Positions 24,641-38,037 of a stretch of 64,000 bases of DNA are shown here, piece by piece. The notes below the pieces were generated by a model. That model did no database searches, was not told where the DNA came from, and worked only from the letters and a program-made list of their open reading frames with translations. The translations under genes and the position numbers were made by a program. The stretch's first letter is position 1. Each line of letters begins with the position of its first letter. This stretch comes from Sinotaia quadrata (taxonomy: Eukaryota; Mollusca; Gastropoda; Architaenioglossa; Viviparidae): contig CM054178.1 in NCBI GenBank assembly GCA_028829895.1, forward strand, positions 19,299,501 to 19,363,500. Direction: 5' to 3'.

Positions 24641-26198
24641 CACATAGACTCACAAATGTTATGTTAAGTTCATGTCTGAGTATATTAAGCAAATTATGCT
24701 GTTTATAGAACATATTTTTTCAGAATTTTAAAATCATTAACTATTTCTACTGTCTATATAAATTATGGGGAGACTTCCGTTAAGCAACTAGGTTAGCTGA
24801 TGCAACAAATTTGTTTACGCGTTAGAGAAATGTAGAACAATCCAAAGGTGAATGAAAGGTTGTTAGCCGGATACGAAACGCCCATATTTGGTCACTTGCG
24901 TTGTGTACCGTGACGTGGCGTTGATCCGCCGGATGACCTCGATTCATTCATATATTCGCCTGAATAAATCGCATTCATCAGACGTGCAGACATTCGTACA
25001 CAGTTCCCATTGTCCACGGGTAAACAGATTACGTCCACCATTTTTGACCGCGCCTAACTTCACATAGTGATAAATATTGGCTTCTCTAGAACGTATATTT
25101 CTCGTTGTAAAACTGTTGTATTTTTATAATATAAATATTGAGTAAAATATTTATGTGATTGCTAATGTTTGCGAAATGATTGTTATATTTTCCTTACAGA
25201 AGCCAAGCAGTGTTATCCATTGTTACACTTGTCAAATGATCAAGTAGAGTAACCACAAGAATGTAGGCATATTCCCACTATTAATTGCTATCATAAATGA
25301 GTGTTAATGACAGTTAACATGCATTACATGAACCAAGAGCTAAATTGTATTATAATTATGATTGCATTATAATGGAGAAACATAAATTGTAAAGAAATCA
25401 TTTATTTATATATTTAAAGACTTTAATTAATTTGAAACTATGAATTAACTAAAGCTAATTAGTGGAATTTGTAAAGAGATATATATTGCTGTCACCACAA
25501 AGCCCACATAATTGTAACACGATGCTGTAGCATGATATTATTCGTTACAGCCCATCTTAGGTTTTGGAACTTAGTTTTGGATCGTAGCTTGGAGCTGTAA
25601 CATGAACTGGTGATTCCGAAAAGCTAGGAGCCAGAGGAACTCTGACTTGATATCATCAATATGGGAGGCATTGCCTGCAGTCTACGCCAGGTGTCATAAT
25701 CACACAGCAGAGGGTCACTAGAAGATATTTGCTGTATGACACAAGAACCGCACCGAACAATCGAAGACAACATATTCAACTACTCCATAAATCACTAAAG
25801 ATAAGTTTGTGTATTCCCATTGGGGACAGAACTGAGAGACAGACATGTATAAACTATTTGGTAAGCGCAATAAGATACTCTGTTATTTGCAATTCATAAT
25901 TGTTCATTCCTTTCGTTTTTTTTTTAGTTAATTGAATTGTTATTAAATTTATTGTTATCTTACCTCCTGTTACATAATTGTTTCTAGCACGACTGGGGAT
26001 CAACTAATTGGGGGTTATCTGTAATAAAGGGATACAGAATCATAATTCTCATTTATAAATAAAGGGGGATATAACATTGTTAGTTGAGGCAAGTGAACTG
26101 ATTTATCTAGCGATGTGTCATGAATAATTGCCTGAATATTTTGGCATTTCGTGGGGGATAAGTCAGGCCGTTCGGCTGTCGCTATTGTTAGGAATTAT

Positions 26199-26720
26199 TC
26201 AATAAACTAATATTGATAACTGGAATCTAAAATAGGGTAGAGTCGTTAAACCAAAACCGAACATGTGACAGTTCCCCAAGGCTCCTATCACTATAGACAT
26301 CACTTCTGTTTTTACATTCCACGGTCTCTGGATTTTTAATCTGAGGTACTGGTATTTACTTTTTCTCTTACTTTGGTTTTTAGTTTCTATCACATGGTCA
26401 AAGATGATGGTTGCTGTTCTGTTAAATGTATGAAAACTACAATGGCTAGTCTTTGCAAAGGAATACTTGATCTGTACTTATCTCGGAGTCCCACAGAAAT
26501 GTGACTTCTGTTTCGCTGTCTGCTTTTGGTTGGTGCATTCGTACTATTTCTGGGGTTTTAACTCCATAGTCCTCTCCTATATTTCTATGTAAGAGTTTGC
26601 CTCTTCAGTGTCTCTGTTGGCATGTTCTGTTTCAAGCAGAAACATATATCCAGCTAGTATATGTTCTCTTGCTTCATTCTTGATTTTGCAGAGTCTGCAT
26701 TTTGGAATCAATTGAGATCG
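26199..26720 (-). mobile_element. LINE remnant, C-terminal end of the reverse-transcriptase ORF
   Basis: On the minus strand it reads CRLCKIKNEAREHILAG (the CxxC-H knuckle of LINE ORF C-termini) followed by stops, then YLRLKIQRPWNVKTEVMSIV and IGALGN. The WNVK.EV.P.VIGALG phrase is common at the end of animal LINE polyproteins. It is broken by stops and lacks the C of the knuckle. Confidence 0.75.
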
Positions 26721-27159
26721 TCATCGTCGTCGACATCATAATCATATATATATATATATGAGTTATATAAGTTATATATATAACTGGCATTAACGATATC
26801 ATAAGTCCATATATACTGATAGCAAAAAACGAAAAACTTGGATTGATTATCAAAACGTATATGTCTCTATCTCACATTATGGATACTTGGAACAATAAAA
26901 GTGCATAATATAGCACCATTGATACAAAACATGATACGAGTAAGAATGACAAACTAGAAAACAATATATGCAAAATATTGAAATTGCAGACATAACAACA
27001 AAAAAAAATTCAAGGTGATTCCCTATAACAATTTCTGTTTTGAATTACACTAAAATCTCCTAGTCAAGTCATCCAGAAACCAGGATTAAGATATAAAATG
27101 AAATAAGAACTGGTTATCAGCCATTTATGTACATGAACGATTTAAAACTGTTTGGTAAA

Positions 27160-28480
27160 AATCACCCACAACCAATTGCAATTGATGAAAATCTTATATA
27201 CTATTATATTTCTCAGGTGCAGTAAATGTTTACTGTCTTCCACATCATTAAAGACGAACATTTACCATTATACATTTTTCCGTAGGTGGAAAACAACTTA
27301 CCAAAGGAGAATATAAATTCTCGTAATCTATATTTAGTGAGTCCCCATCCACCCACGTTCTCTCAAACATATGTTAATTAATATATTTGTAAGAAGGTCA
27401 ATAGATTAATTAAATCAGCAATACAATTTACATAAAACCTATACAATGAAAAGAGGTTTTGACATCAATATTTCCATGAAACCATGTTCAAAAGATGTAA
27501 ATGCTTATACAGTCTTATATCATAATATATAATCAGCAGATTAGTATCAATATAAAGCACATGATCACTCTCATCACATAATAGAAATGAAGTTATAGAG
27601 AGGTAAACAATAACAGTTTGTAAATAACCTTGTGTTGATGGTACATTAATAGTATTTCGTGCACTTTTGTAGCAATATCACAAGTTTATAGTTCACAATA
27701 GAATTGTCAATTCTTTATGTGCTCCTCTAACACACTGTAGAATGTTCCATGAGCTGCTGCTCTTTATGACTGATCTGGGCATTAGTTTTTTGTATTAGTT
27801 CTCTCAAGCAAAGCAACAATGAAGTCATTTCCAGTAACTTCCTTATACCAGAAATTCCATGTTGCAGTCGAGCAATCTCTGCCAGGATACTTTGAAAGAA
27901 TGCAGTGAATCCTTACACATACATGATGGGGTAGTGAGTTCTTAAAATAACCATGGTCGTAATGGTTTATAAATCAATAAACTGGGAAAATCTAGAAAGG
28001 CTGCTAATTCCTGTAAATTATATTCAGAGAACAAATGCAAAGTTTTCCAGTATATCAATCTCTAAATTAATTTTTACATTCAAGTCTCAACATAGTTTCC
28101 TGCAACATTTATTAGCCTTATACATGCGCACAGCATAATAAATACAAAACAAATTTTATGAATTTAAAATCAATGCCAAGTGTTTAACATATTACAAAAA
28201 TCATATGCACAATTATACAATAATACTCTACCGATAATACATCTCTACATAAAACACAAATATAATATATCATTAGCAAATTGCACAAAATATTCCATTT
28301 CTTTCAATCCATCAGTTAACTCACCATTAAGCTAACTACTACCATTCATAACCAGACTTTGGCTACACCATATTCAAAGAGATTAGAGACTAGAATTATT
28401 TTAGTAGGTAAACTTTTATCTCAACCCAGTGGTTGGTCTCATTCTTGCAAATCTTAAACATTGGATAATAATAACTACTC
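27160..28480 (-). mobile_element. LTR-like repeat, family A, degenerate
   Basis: Shared blocks include TTTTTCCGTAGGTGGAAAAC, TTAGTGAGTCCCCATCCACC and GTTTCCTGCAACATTTATTA, in the family order. Both ends are worn, so the limits are approximate. Confidence 0.6.
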
Positions 28481-28666
28481 ATCCACAAACAACCAGTGTG
28501 CATGAGAAAAATATTGACTCACAGGTCAAGGTATGTCATAAGCATCACAGGATGAAGGTGATGACACAGATTCAAGAAAAAATGTGAATCACTTTTCTTC
28601 AAGAGATCCTTGCAGTGGCTAGTAATAAAGATTATTCAGATTCACTAACATTCATAATATTATGTG

Positions 28667-28668
<2 letters not shown>

Positions 28669-28719
<51 letters not shown>

Positions 28720-28722
28720 TGT
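28669..28722. repeat. (GT)n microsatellite
   Basis: About 27 GT units with one A interruption in the gene A intron. Confidence 0.95.
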
Positions 28723-29869
28723 AAAGGCGAAAATGCAGTTATTACATTAATATACATTTAATATAAATTTATTTTTATTTTTGAATCTTAATTCTTTCTT
28801 TATGGCAAAATGTATATCCAAATTTTGTATGTAAAATATTCGTAAGCCATTTAGACAACTGATTATGATTCCATATAGAAAAGGAACACAAAAGAATTGT
28901 AAATTGAATAACAGGGATCTGCGGAACTCGCATATGATCAGCAGACACCCGCTCTGATTACATCATTATACGCGTGTCATAAGCAGGTGGTGAAGTTTGA
29001 CCATCAGCTATTAGCCCCTAGGGAGTTGAGACAAACGATAAGAATGTCGACCCTTTAGTGCAGGCTTGCCCAACCATAACTATTTGACAAAAGATTGGAA
29101 CAATAGCTCTAATTGCACCCGAGGGTGAGGTACTCGAACCCTGACTAGGAAAACCGATTGCTTAAATAGGGCGACAACTAATTAATTTCACTACGAGTTT
29201 TCTCGAGGCCCGTAACGACTTCCTGCGGAAATAGGGCAGAAATAAGACAGAATAAGAGATGTCTGAAATGGTAATTATATGTGTAAATAATAATTCGAAT
29301 TTTTCCTTATTTTCATTTTCCAAGTTGTATTTTTCTACAAATGCTTGTATTTAAAATGATTGAAACTTGTAATGTTATTCTTGGTGTAGAACAAAACACT
29401 TGTAAGAAATTTAATGAGAACCAAGAATAAGATTGCAGACTTTATGCTTATCAAAACATGAACTGATGTACGCAAAACACTTGTATATTCCACAGCTCAG
29501 AAGTCAAAAGGAGTACTTCAAATGGTGAAGTCTCAAAAGGCTAAACAAAGAATTCTAACAACTTCAGCTTTAACTTCACTAGAGACCTTGGCATTGAGTA
29601 CCTGGTCTACACATATTGTCATTGGAGCATTACCGGACTGTTGTGTGAAAACCCAGTTGATCGAGAAGACGACGGAAAGGTTTGCAACAGTAAGAATTTG
29701 TCTGACAAGATTTTCTTGGAGAAACGCACGTGGATATTATGCATCACACAGGCAAGATGGCCTGTGATGAAGAGAGTGACTTTTCGAACCGGATAATACT
29801 GTCGGGGAGACTTGTATTGGTACGTAAATTTCACTAGTAATATGAGTTTCTACCAAGTGGAGAAATCTA
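28723..29869. other. Gene A intron, unassigned
   Basis: Contains a B-box-like TACTCGAACCCTGAC near 29132-29146 but no full tRNA-like fold. May be part of the family B element that follows. Confidence 0.4.
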
Positions 29870-30955
29870 CGGCTTGACAAATTAACAGAGTAATGAATGA
29901 CTCAATATTTTAGTGCAACAAAGTTAATAACTGACTTGTGTGTGAGAGAATTTTGTTTGGACTATAATCGGAACCAGGGCACTTCATTAATAATTGTGTG
30001 TAACCTAGTGCCTGACAAGAACTGTGAACATGAACACTAGCAGGAGTAAAGTGAAAGACTTTTTGCAAGCTTGTTCAAACCGTCACCTGTATTGCACGCC
30101 AGCTGCCAGTGCCGGGCATAGACGGATACAACGACCACAAATCACATCAGGTGAATGTTTACTTATGTTGTGTTACATGTCTGTAATCGTGATTAATGTG
30201 AATTTCTGATTTTTTAATTCTTTTTTATAGTCTATTTTAGTGATTATAACAAAGATAATTTTCTTGATTCATTGAAGACCTAGTAATTGTTCTAGGCAAC
30301 GTATGGAAATTATTTCATGTTCAGACTATTAATTCTAGTAATGGTTCTAGAGGATTAATATATATACATATATAACTATTATTCTTAATTAAGTTTAGAG
30401 TAATAGACTTGAGAGATCTGCGAATCTCTGATACTGCCTTGAGTGTAAATTAATTGTTATTCAGTTGTAATTGATTTATTCTTTCTTAATAAATTCTTGT
30501 TATCTTAACTTACTCACTCTTGTCATGTGAAAGAGGCAAATGTGTTAGAGGTGACGGTGGGGGCTCGTAAAATGACGTAATACATTATGACAAAAGACAG
30601 TCTAAAGACACATTTCTTAGGGTAGGTCCGTCATCTAATTGGGGAGATAATTGTAAATGCTTGATAACGACTTTGAGAGGTACAAGGATAGTTCAGCTAA
30701 GTCATGGACGAGTAACACCTGGAGGAAAGACGTAATTAGTGATGTACCCCAGGGCTTGACTTGGTCAGTCCCAGACTGCAGAAAGACGAAGACCCTGTCG
30801 TGGACTTAGTGTATGATTGCAGGAGGAATTGAATGTGGAAAGATAATTATTTAAAATTATGAATGTTATCACACATTGAGTAATCATCGACACTAGTACC
30901 ATTCATAGTGTGTGTGTGTGTGTGTGTGAGTCATCTAGAAAGAGTGCATGATTCT
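29870..30955 (+). mobile_element. Second LTR-like family (B), copy 2
   Basis: Colinear with the copy near 16 kb, with TGGGGGCTCGT at 30558-30568 and CCCCAGGGCTTGACTTGGTC-AGTCCCAGACTGCAG after it. The alignment runs on through GAGTCATCTAGAAAG near 30935. The start is uncertain. Confidence 0.6.
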
Positions 30956-31309
30956 TTTTAACAGAAATTGGGAATCATTGATGCATTGTTTCTTTCACCC
31001 TTTATGTTAACAGAAACTAAAGGTACAATACTTGCTTCAGTATAACATGTGAGAATATGATGATTTAAAAAAAAACGTTTGTGTGTTTTGTAAATTGTAA
31101 TAATGTTAGATAGAACACTTTGTATATTTAATCTATTATTCTTTTCCAGTGAAATTGTCACTCAGAGAGGTTATTCCTCTGATACATGCATGGAAACCAC
31201 TGATGCACTGCTGTATTATTGAATGAACTTGAATGCTCTCCTCACTATGTCAGTTCCTTCAAGCAGAACATGATTACAGTGATTATGACAACTTCAATGT
31301 ACTAGAATT

Positions 31310-31660
31310 CTCCCGATGAATCAATGTCAAGTGTTAACACACTACATGTGTGCAACTTATTTCAAACATTTGTAGAAATAAAAGTCAACTCACATAGTAC
31401 ATCACATAAACACAAGTATAACATATCAATAGTAAAAATGCATGAAATAAGTCCATTCTCTATCAGCCAGTCAGTTTAACTTACCATCAAGCTAATGACT
31501 GTCTAGTGGTCAGTTATTGTTGGCCAGTGAGAGGCAATTGGCCAGTTATAACGCATCACATGATCTATCTGTTGACTGCAACCATTTAGCATCGCAGATA
31601 ACGTGTTTATCTGCATAAATGCCTAGCATTTTGACTGACAACTTCAAAAGAGATTGCTGA
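31310..31660 (-). mobile_element. LTR-like repeat, family A, fragment
   Basis: The internal blocks AATCAATGTCAAGTGTTAAC and AAATAAAAGTCAACTCACAT place this as a middle fragment of the family; the flanks are not recognisable. Confidence 0.5.
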
Positions 31661-32524
31661 ATTACTAAAGAGTCACACAAAGTAATTTTCTAAATATAAT
31701 TTTAACTCAATGTATCGTCTAGTTACTGTTTAGAAGGATGCTTACAAATTCCACTGCACTTTACTTTTACATTGCAGTGCCGATATCTAATTTAAAACTT
31801 TCTCTACTTAAGTACTAACAGCAATACTAAAGTGTACTACAATTTTACAATTTAAGCATTCGTAAATATAGATGTGTATAGAAAAAAAATAGTTTTTTGT
31901 TTATATATATATATATAATGATTAAAATTTGATGATCCAATAGCATGATATTTTGACGTAATTTGTTTTAGTCTCCTAATTGCACAACACATTGAAGGCA
32001 ATAACATATTGTCTAACATCAGGAGAATATGTATGAGCATTAGTCAGAATAGTGCAACGTTCATAATATAATACTCGATTTGATGTTGATAGCATCATCC
32101 TAAGTGGTTTGTGGGCATTAAAGATAAAAAGCTAAATAGAAATGGATTTGTTTAATGTTTCGAATATCAGGGATACACCGTATGAAAAATAACATAGCAT
32201 CACGTACATCGAAGTTAATTCTATAAATGTATTTGGAATACTTATTACTGCAGGCTTTATTATTAAATGTGTGATTTCTCCATAGTGATTTTCTGTCAAA
32301 AAGAGCCTTGACCTTCGAAAGCTGTACTTCCAAATAACAAATAATTGTTCCATGAACTCAAACCATCATCCTTTTGTGCTTTATATTCTTTCAATTGAAT
32401 CTAAATTCATAATACCGGTAAGAGAAAATGGAATCTGTGTTGTGCTACCAAAGAACACAACATACAAATTTAATTAGCTAACTAAAACATCTGTAAGTGG
32501 AGATTGATTAAAAGAATAATATAC
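31661..32524. other. Gene A intron next to the lectin exon
   Basis: No element recognised apart from a short (TA)n at 31903-31915. Confidence 0.5.
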
Positions 32525-32753
32525 CTTAACACTGGGTATACATGATTAAAAAAATTATAATTACAATTAGGTTGAGGGTAAATCCGTATGTCCTTTATGT
32601 GATAGTTTTGACCCAAATCGACTTCCCACCACTCACGAACACCACCATGAGTGTGGCTGAAAGTTCTTTTATTATTATCCACTGCTTTAAATGCATTGTA
32701 GTCGGAGCCGTACGTTGAATTCTGCTGACTTGTCTTGAATAAAGCTATATTAA
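32525..32753 (-). CDS. Gene A exon: fucolectin/F5-8C-like domain, first part
   Basis: 229-bp exon, acceptor attatag, donor AAG|gtatat, phase 1 to 2. It encodes NIALFKTSQQNSTYGSDYNA, then FKAVDNNK and EWWEVDLGQNYHIKDIRIYP. NIALxKxxxQSSTYG..A..AVDGN..WWEVDLG..Y.I..I.IY is the hallmark of the fucolectin tachylectin-4/pentraxin-like (F-type lectin, galactose-binding-like) fold. Extracellular, probably carbohydrate or protein binding. It is the most 5' exon of gene A recognised; the upstream signal-peptide exon was not found. Confidence 0.9.
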
Positions 32754-32814
32754 CTATAATGGAAAGAAAAGAAAAAATATGCAATGTTACTATCGTGCAA
32801 ATAATACTAGTTAT

Positions 32815-34425
32815 TGGTTATGGTTCTTCTTATTATTTAATTGTCAGTAACTAATTACAAGTGATGAGAATCATAATTTATTTTATTAATAGTTCCCCAG
32901 AAGACACCACTCATCTCTCTCACTTGGCTGATATGTGGGTTCTGTAAAAGTTTTATCTCTTCCACAACATTAAAAGACACATATTCTATGTTAAATAATA
33001 TTTCCGTGGGTGGAAAACGTTTTATCAAAGAAGATAAATTCATCTTTTAATCTGTATTAAGCAAGCCATCAACTACTCACTATCTCTCCAAATTATAGTT
33101 AAAATATGTGTAAGAAGACCAATACGCTTAAAAATAAATGTATTAAATCAATAGTACAAACAATAAATACAATCAAAAGAGAAATGACATTTACATTCCT
33201 TAACAGCAATTTTTTTATTAGCGTTAGACAATTGTTCAAAATATCCTAGCACATACATCGTCAATAAAATAGTCATATATATAGTCACATTCATTGGCAT
33301 AATTTAGCATAGACATAATAGTGGAGCTTAAGAGAAATAATTATAGTTAATGTACATAATATTTTCTAAAATGGCGACCACATGTTCACAATCATGCAGT
33401 ATGCAATAAGTCACTGTCCTTATTGAAGACGATGGCCTCACATACTGCTTCTAGGCATGTTAGACAATTGTTCCAGAATCTTCAATGCACTCTCCATGCA
33501 TACCCTGAATAATCTTTGGAAATTCCCATTCCGTATCAAACACATTAGGAAGAATATTCCCGAAATTTCATTTATGCTACTCAGTACACCATGAAGAATG
33601 TTCAAAATAATCTTAGAGAATTCTTGAGACCAAGCTCAAGCTACCATTTTCGCTGTATTGGCTCTTTAATATAATTCACAGCAATCAACTTACAGAAGCA
33701 CATTACTGATAAGTTCGATGATAAAGCTGTATATACACACCAACGTAATCAGTACAGTAATCACTGCAGCCTGAAGTGAAATGGTACGCTTTACTCTGCA
33801 AATATCAAATTAAAGCAGTGATAAATGCCAGGCATATTTCATTTCTATAACTCCTTTCTCTCTTAAAAACTTTCTCAACATAAAATCCTCCAACAATTAC
33901 ATTAACCTGATACACACACTACATGTGAAATATAGGATCAATCAAAATTCACAGTATAAATTACAACATAATCATAATATATATAACATTGAAATATATT
34001 TTCAATTACATAAAACAGTCTCCAATTCAAATCATAGATCGATAGTAAACATGTACGAAATATTTCTAAATCCATTCTTTCATTATCAGTCAGTTAACTT
34101 ACTATAAAATAACGATCGCCTTTATGATCTGACTCGAGTTTCGTCAAATTCACAGTGATTAGAATATAGACGTTATTCAACAAAATATGTCAGTCCATCC
34201 CCATTAGATAAATTTATGAACAAGTGCGAGACTGTTATTCGGAGAAAAACTACTCATCCAATTGGAACTGATTTAGATTACATCTGCATATTCTTGCATT
34301 CTTTCACCTGAATAGTTTACTTCCAACTTTGATAAGTAAAATATCAGCATGTTCGGGTAACTTAGACATTTAACAATTTATTCAACAAATTACGTTTAGA
34401 AATAGGGATAGACAATTTACTCCAC
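32815..34425 (-). mobile_element. LTR-like repeat, family A, degenerate
   Basis: Begins near ACTAATTACAAGTGATGAGA, includes TTTCCGTGGGTGGAAAACGT and ends near AGGGATAGACAATTTACTCC-ACCA. It lies about 60 bp upstream of the gene A lectin exon on the coding strand. Confidence 0.6.
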
Positions 34426-35208
34426 CATATTGCTATTGGATCGAGTTTTCCAGCATTCCAACTGTCGTTGGCTCACATGTCACGACATTTAATTTTATGA
34501 ATATCGGTATAATCCGGAAGCTTATCGTGGAGTTTCGTATATTGAAATTAAATTATCATCGAAAATCCACTGATGTGTAAAAGTATCCTCTTTGCTACTG
34601 CTTAGGATAATTATTCTCTTCAAAAGCATTGTTAGCACCACAAGACTTTGGTATTTGTAAGGCGTACATATTTGTACAACAGTCATAAAACGTTAAATAA
34701 TCGTAATATGAAAAGAATGTGTTATTTATTGAAAGATCAAGGGAAATAAAGTAAAATTTTATGAACGATTTTCTCACTTTACTTCGCGAGTTCGCAATAG
34801 TACTGTATTAAATAGTGTTACCAATGGTGTATGCCAGTATTGCATAACCCAAGGCCATGACGAACGTCACACTCGTTGAAATGATTTAAACAATAACAAC
34901 TTTAACAGAAAAGGTATTCTACTGGTTGTACCTGCAAATTTTTTAATTGGATTATGATCTATGCATTTGAGTTAGCGTTTGGTTTAGCATTTGAGCACAC
35001 ATATGCATATATGCACATTTTTATTTTACTCCATGCATTTAAAAAAATGATGTTAATAAATATTTTCGACGCATAAACGCACAAGAAAAATGTGCATGCA
35101 TCATGCAAGAAATGAAACAACGCTCCTCGTTCAAAAAGGAAATATTAGTGAAGAGACAAGCATGAAAGCATACATCAACTTATGTGCATGTATGTGTTTG
35201 CGTTTGCA

Positions 35209-35210
<2 letters not shown>

Positions 35211-35268
<58 letters not shown>
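35211..35268. repeat. (TG)n microsatellite
   Basis: About 29 perfect TG units in the space between the two genes. Confidence 0.95.
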
Positions 35269-35273
<5 letters not shown>

Positions 35274-35573
35274 CTGTGAGTGACAGTGCATAAGGGAACA
35301 AATTTAAAGTAGATAATTAATCACTACAGTATTCAGATTCATCCGAATAATAACAGGTTCATCCTCTTTATGAAATAGAAAGTCACTGTCCTATAGCCAA
35401 CTGTCGGGTGTAAGGAGCATTCGTCTGAGTGGTCGCACTATATGTCAATCATACATTTGAGTTTTACATTTAGGACATCATGTCTGAGGTAGTTAAATTA
35501 TTGTTATATTGAAAATAACTGAAACAGTTATAATCATTTTAGACATTATTTTTATTATTATTATTTTTATTAT

Positions 35574-35590
35574 TTAGTAGTAGTAGTAGT

Positions 35591-35622
<32 letters not shown>

Positions 35623-35633
35623 TAGTAGTAGTA
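35574..35633. repeat. (TAG)n/(CAG)n microsatellite
   Basis: Twenty trinucleotides: TAG, then CAG, then TAG again, just before the LINE remnant at 35640. Confidence 0.93.
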
Positions 35634-35639
35634 TTTTCC

Positions 35640-35930
35640 ACGGCTTCTGTTTGACTGTCGGTTGTGTTCCAAGATCTCCTAATCTTACCAAGATTCTGGG
35701 ACAATGTGGGCACTTCCGAAGAACGCTGCTTTGAGTAGTGGTTTGTGGTTTCCTGGGAGTTTACTCAGATAGCCTTCCAGCTCAGATGTAATGTTCCCCA
35801 AGGCTGCTACCACTTCTGCTTTTACATTTCAGCTTCATTTAATTTGTAATCTGAGGTCTAGGTATTTTTATTTTTTTCTCTTTCTTTTTGTTTTTATGTT
35901 TCTATCATTTGGAACAGCATTAGTCTTTGA
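35640..35930 (-). mobile_element. LINE 3' end remnant
   Basis: The minus strand carries the pieces NVKAEVV, AALGNITSELEGYLSKLPG and LKAAFFGSAHIVP in two frames with stops, covering the joint of the two other LINE remnants (26.2 kb and 24.4 kb). It therefore belongs to the same family and shows their order. Confidence 0.7.
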
Positions 35931-37086
35931 GTTAATAACATTCGAGAGTCATATGTGGATCAGTGAAGACTTTGGTCCACATCAGATCTTTGAAACTATA
36001 CTGACTACCGTTCTACGCATCCGACTATATTGTCAGCCCATCTTCATGTTAGTCTTCTGGCAACTTTAATCAAAGACAAGTAAAGTGGTAGGCTGCCGGG
36101 ACTATAACTGTAACTGAAAACGTCACGTACTGTACTCAAATAGACTATGTGTATGTACAATGAATACACTATAATATAATCAGTGTATTGTATGATGTAC
36201 ATAACGTTTTCTAATTAAAGTTTTCTCTGAATTTACTGTTTGCCGACATCACACTTTCTGTTTATTATGCAGGCATCTATACGTGTCAGTCTGTATGTCT
36301 CTCTCGCTCTGTCTGTCTGCGTGTTTGTCTATCTATCCATCCATTCCAAATACACGCACACACGCAGAAATAAGGCACCCATCCTACAAATCACGACTTG
36401 TTCATTAATGACGATCATACAAATAAAGGAGGAAATCAAATCATAGCAGGATTAATGAATTTTCAGACATAATACTTTGAAATAACTCACCATAACGCTG
36501 TCCATGGCATGCAAGTACATAGTGATAAAGACACACTAATATAAGTGTATTGAATGGTACCCACAGTGTTGGTGGCAAGCTCCGCATAGTGAACACTATA
36601 AATTATTGTTTACTGCCAGCAGTATTTCATTTTTATAATTTAACTGTTAATATACATGCGCTCTACCAAAATAGAACTCTGTGCATAGTGGACGCGCATT
36701 ATTTAGACATGCATATTGCTTGCTACGGAATTAACTCCGTTTGAACGAGGAAGTTCTTGATTCTTATTTTATTTATGTGATGAAACATTAGGTTTAAAGG
36801 CCAAGGACAAAAGCTACATTTACATTATGACCCAGATAGAGAAGAGTGAGTTGAAAACAGGCTAATTGCAGCTGTACATTGAAGGAAGTTGCATATCTAA
36901 AAGAATGAGTGATCCAACAAAAAAAACAACTAATGTACATAATTTAAGCCCAGCCTGTCACATCGACTATATCAATTCTGATTACTGGTCAAAGGGATAT
37001 AACCTATTACATACTGCTTTGTGTTCTTTCACCGGCGGAATTTTATGTAATTCTCGTGTTATGTAACATTTGCTTTATTGCGATAG

Positions 37087-37430
37087 ATCTCAAAAAGAGA
37101 CAATAGGATAGTTGTGACATATTTACAAAATACGTCAAAAAGTGGCATTAGAAGAGATGTGACTTATTTACAAGATACGTCAAAAAGTGGCAATAGAAGA
37201 GCTGTGACTTATTTAGAAGATACGTCAAAAAGTGGCATTAGAAGAGTTGTGACTTATTTACAAGATACGTCAAAAAGTGGCATTAGAAGTGCTGTGACTT
37301 ATTTACAAGATATGTCAAAAGGTGGCATTAGAACTGTGAATTATTTGCAAGGTATGTCAGTAAGTGGAATTATAAAAGCTGTGATTTATTTACAAGACAT
37401 ATCAGAATGTGGCATTAGGAAAGCTGTGGC
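37087..37430. repeat. 45-bp minisatellite, open as 15-residue repeats
   Basis: About seven units of the type GCTGTGACTTATTTACAAGA, TACGTCAAAAAGTGGCATTA, GAAGA. As the unit is a multiple of three, the plus strand is open from 37114 to 37464 as repeats of VTYLQDTSKSGIRRA. One unit has lost exactly three bases. No start context, splice support or homology was seen. Confidence 0.9.
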
Positions 37431-38037
37431 ATTGCTATATTACGAGCCACTGCCATCTACATGAACTAATGATTATTTGTATAATCGCACCACAGTGACG
37501 AGGTTTTTTTTTGTTTCAACCATCGTATTCTTGTACAAAATCATTATCAATGTACATTCCAAAGCATTAATATTAATTAAATAGTGTTTTATTAGCATTT
37601 CATCCAATTTCAATATAGACAAACTTACTGACTAGTATTCAAAGAAAGCTCGCTTTACGAATTATAGAATACAATGATATTAAAATAAAATATTTACAAA
37701 TAATATTTAAAATATTCACGTAGAAAATCGAACATTGACAGACACTTCCATAAAATATTCATGTAGTTTAAGAATTATATTAAAAACATCCACATTTTGT
37801 ATACTGTTCTCGGGTTCTGGATCATGAATGCAATTTTAGTGGATAAACCCAATCGAACTCTGATTTTACCCTCTTTAATTGTTGTTTGTATTAGTTTTAT
37901 TTATCTGCGGTGTTATATTACACAATGCCTACAGGAAAAATAACTCTAAAATAAAACGTGTAACATTTACTCAAACAAATCTATGATTTCATTAAGAAAT
38001 GTGTGTAATGAAGGAAATGGTTTATCGTGTTCATATT

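Larger units (their letters stand above)
34426..38037. other. Space between genes A and B
   Basis: Apart from the (TG)n, (TAG)n, LINE remnant and 45-bp minisatellite listed, no exon is recognised. The 5' end of gene A (signal peptide, promoter) should lie here on the minus strand but could not be identified. Confidence 0.5.

Noticed and set aside
29060..29160. tRNA gene suggested by a B-box-like TACTCGAACCCTGAC
   Set aside because: No matching A box or acceptor stem could be drawn around it.
32482..32784. Reading MHIFSFLSIIVNIALF as a signal peptide joined to the lectin exon
   Set aside because: The first residues come from the pyrimidine-rich acceptor tract ending in ATTATAG; the exon starts after it in phase 1 like the other ectodomain exons. 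A start there cannot be wholly excluded but is unlikely.
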